DNA of 15,246 nt, taken from Collinsella sp. Its GTDB lineage: Bacteria; Actinomycetota; Coriobacteriia; Coriobacteriales; Coriobacteriaceae. Below are positions 13,606-15,246 of this stretch, in pieces. The stretch covers positions 33,450-48,695 of the forward strand of contig DXLV01000009.1 in assembly GCA_019414545.1 (NCBI GenBank). Direction: 5' to 3'. Both the position numbers and the translations under genes were made by a program. Each line of letters starts with the position of its first letter. Position 1 is the stretch's first letter. The notes beneath the pieces were generated by a model that was given only the letters and a program-made list of their open reading frames with translations, was not told the DNA's origin and ran no database searches.

Positions 13606-14501
13606 TGAAGCTTTCGCATGAATCCAAGGTTCGCTTGGGCGTTGGCATCGGAGCGTTTGTGCTTATTATCGGGCTTGTCTTTGGCGCTTCGCGGCTATTG
13701 GCTCATTCCGATATGGTGCGTACGACCGGTATTCTATCTGGCCATTTGTCTGATTTTGACGATATGTTTGACGAGGACGATTCTTTGAATAGCGGTAACT
13801 ATTCCGCTCGGCCTCAACAACTTTCGAGCGAAACGTTTGATGCCGACGCGTTCACATCGCTTGACTTGGACGTGACGTCGGGGACGGTCGAGGTTAAACG
13901 TGTCTCTGACGGACCGGTACGTGTCATCGAAAGCGGGCACGTTGCAAAGGGGGCATCTGCTTCCGATGCCGCCACTCAGAATCTAGCCAAGATCGAGGGC
14001 TCTACACTCAAGATTAGCCAGTTCGACTGCGATGACGAGCGCGCCCATGACCGTAAGGTCACCATTGAACTGCCGCGTGAGCTTGCCGATAACATGACGG
14101 GCATTACGGCAAACGTGGGGTTGGGAGACCTGACGGTCGCGGACATTGCGTGCCACGACTTTGATTTGACGTTGGACTCGGGAGACGTCGCGTTTACGGG
14201 CGCCGTGACCGACACTCTGAATGCCGAGGTCGGTTTGGGCGATGCGACGTTCGAGCTCTACCAGGCCCCCGCGAAGTCGATGGACGTGAGTGTGGACTCG
14301 GGCGATGTGGAGATAACGGTTCCGAACTCTACGGGCTTTAAGGCGAGCCTCACCGTGGGCAGCGGTGACTTCGAGAGCGATTTCCTTCCGCTTGGCTACG
14401 ATGGCGAGACCATATTGAATCTTGAATTCGACAACGGTGATAAGTCTGCCACGTATCGTTTTAAGGTCGGTTCGGGCGACATGTCGTTCGATCCGGAGTG
14501 A
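13602..14501 (+). CDS. Membrane-anchored DUF4097-like beta-solenoid protein
   Basis: The 299-residue protein has an N-terminal membrane segment (about 11-33) after a short positively charged start, then a very acidic linker (SDFDDMFDEDD). The repetitive all-beta domain has rungs ending in the same turn: VGLGDLTV, LDSGDVAF, VGLGDATF, VDSGDVEI, VGSGDFES and VGSGDMSF. This is the pattern of DUF4097/LiaG-like putative adhesins, with the solenoid outside the membrane. Families of this kind are often encoded with HTH or anti-sigma-like regulators in cell-envelope stress loci, as here. The ATGA overlap with the regulator's stop and the GAGGG site 6 bases upstream indicate coupled translation; ATG 13605 is an equally possible start. 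No sortase motif or catalytic residue is visible. Confidence 0.85.
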   Translation: MMKLSHESKVRLGVGIGAFVLIIGLVFGASRLLAHSDMVRTTGILSGHLSDFDDMFDEDDSLNSGNYSARPQQLSSETFDADAFTSLDLDVTSGTVEVKRVSDGPVRVIESGHVAKGASASDAATQNLAKIEGSTLKISQFDCDDERAHDRKVTIELPRELADNMTGITANVGLGDLTVADIACHDFDLTLDSGDVAFTGAVTDTLNAEVGLGDATFELYQAPAKSMDVSVDSGDVEITVPNSTGFKASLTVGSGDFESDFLPLGYDGETILNLEFDNGDKSATYRFKVGSGDMSFDPE

Positions 14502-14547
14502 CATGCGGTTTTCGGAGATCGGTGCATATAGGCATGCTCTTTGATGG

Positions 14548-14588
14548 AGGCGCCGGGGCCGTGACTGGCTCCGGCGCCTTTGCCTTTA
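14548..14588 (+). terminator. Strong terminator after the XRE/DUF4097 operon
   Basis: A 9-bp perfect stem (14548-14556 with 14571-14579), with an inner GCC/GGC pairing, is followed by TTTGCCTTT. It begins about 47 bases after the stop and abuts the promoter of the next gene. Confidence 0.85.
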
Positions 14589-14592
14589 CAAT
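14587..14592 (+). promoter_or_regulatory. -10 box placing the transcription start at the Elp3 ATG
   Basis: TACAAT (five of six consensus bases) ends 7 bases before the A of the ATG at 14599, the normal distance to a transcription start. The -35 is weak (GTGACT at 14561-14566 is 20 bases away). With no ribosome site present, a leaderless mRNA is likely. Confidence 0.5.
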
Positions 14593-14598
14593 GGGGGC

Positions 14599-15246
14599 AT
14601 GGAACAGATTATTTTGAACATACTCGAGGCTCTGCGTCGCGGTGAGACCGTGGACGACAAGGCGCTCGTCAAACTGATACATGCCGAGGCGCGCCGTGAG
14701 GGTGCCGACAAACGAGATCTGGCCAAGCGCTGTCTGCTGCCGTTCTACCAGCGGGTTAAACGTGAGAAGCCGGCTCGTTGGGCTGGATGGAATGTCGATG
14801 CCGAGCTGGAACGCCAACTGCTGCAGGTGCTGCGCATGAAGCCGCGCCGCACGGCTTCGGGCGTGGCGACCATTACCGTCATCACCAAGCCCTGGCCATG
14901 CTCGGGCGATTGCCTGTTTTGCCCCAACGATCTGCGCATGCCTAAAAGCTATCTGCACGCCGAGCCGGCGTGTGCCCGTGCGGAGCAAAACTGCTTCGAT
15001 CCGTATCTGCAGGTGAGTGCCCGTTTGACAGCGCTTTCGCAGATGGGTCATGCGACCGACAAGATAGAGCTCATCGTGCTCGGTGGCACCTGGAGCGACT
15101 ATCCGCAAGGGTATCAGACGTGGTTTATGTCGGAACTTTTCCGTGCGCTCAATGACGATGCCGTCGCCGGCGTGGCGGCCAACCCCATGTTGGCGCGTCC
15201 GGGCATCAGCCGTGCCGAGGCGGGACGCCTGCTCGATGACGCTCCC
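14599..15246 (+). CDS. Elp3-type radical SAM tRNA-modifying enzyme, N-terminal part (truncated by window end)
   Basis: The frame is open for 216 codons to the window edge. The N-terminal helical part (1-78) is followed by KPRRTASGVATITVITKPWPC and a radical SAM cluster motif C101-x3-C105-x2-C108. Then come MPKSYLHAEPACARAEQNCFDPYLQV, GHATDKIELIVLGGTW and GYQTWF. This order matches Elp3, whose bacterial and archaeal forms use 5'-deoxyadenosyl radical chemistry and acetyl-CoA to make cm5U34 in tRNA. A C-terminal GNAT acetyltransferase domain would be expected beyond the window. It is divergent: one residue fewer between the first two cysteines than bacterial Elp3 usually has (x4), CPND in place of CPGG, and two extra cysteines (125, 132). 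No Shine-Dalgarno precedes the ATG; see the -10 box. Confidence 0.85.
   Translation, partial: MEQIILNILEALRRGETVDDKALVKLIHAEARREGADKRDLAKRCLLPFYQRVKREKPARWAGWNVDAELERQLLQVLRMKPRRTASGVATITVITKPWPCSGDCLFCPNDLRMPKSYLHAEPACARAEQNCFDPYLQVSARLTALSQMGHATDKIELIVLGGTWSDYPQGYQTWFMSELFRALNDDAVAGVAANPMLARPGISRAEAGRLLDDAP

Overview
The window looks like ordinary chromosome from a high-GC anaerobic actinobacterium. The best guess is the class Coriobacteriia, perhaps Collinsella or a relative. This rests on family knowledge, not a search: a reverse-type rubrerythrin and a clostridia-like Fe-ADH/ALDH pair suggest a strict anaerobe, a Ski2-like helicase with a DUF3516-type C-terminus suggests Actinobacteria, and third codon positions are GC-rich with compact intergenic regions. 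I see no rRNA, tRNA, CRISPR array, transposase or phage gene.

Layout. 3-437: the 3' end of a MocR/PdxR-type (GntR plus aminotransferase fold) regulator, sharing a bidirectional terminator with a minus-strand reverse rubrerythrin (509-1069). That gene has a clear promoter, an AT-rich upstream tract and a structured leader. 1327-3935: a plus-strand operon of an iron-dependent alcohol dehydrogenase and a class-3 aldehyde dehydrogenase 8 bases apart. 4188-4379: a charge-segregated 63-residue protein, preceded by possible uncalled mini-ORFs. 4446-4991: a calcineurin-like metallophosphoesterase. 5049-5813: a ChbG/YdjC-type deacetylase. 5953-7710: a long coiled-coil DUF2130 protein with a possible PD-(D/E)XK nuclease core. 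It converges on the helicase (7791-10472, minus) across a perfect 17-bp terminator stem.

10596-10718 is a 123-bp palindromic intergenic element with 12-base perfect terminal inverted repeats. Next, on the minus strand, come a TrmB-like tRNA m7G46 methyltransferase with an altered catalytic motif (10742-11623) and a Trm9/ALKBH8-like SAM methyltransferase (11743-12615, GTG start). On the plus strand follow an XRE regulator with a membrane hairpin and a DUF4097-like beta-solenoid membrane protein, overlapping by 4 bases (12883-14501). The window ends inside a divergent Elp3-type radical SAM gene (14599-15246, partial), probably leaderless.

The most interesting idea is functional. Elp3 makes cm5U34 in tRNA, and Trm9 converts cm5U to mcm5U in eukaryotes. 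Homologues of both lie within about 2 kb here beside TrmB, so this neighbourhood may encode a bacterial wobble-uridine pathway resembling the eukaryotic Elongator/Trm9 route. The two genes are on opposite strands and not in one operon, so this is a hypothesis from family resemblance and proximity.
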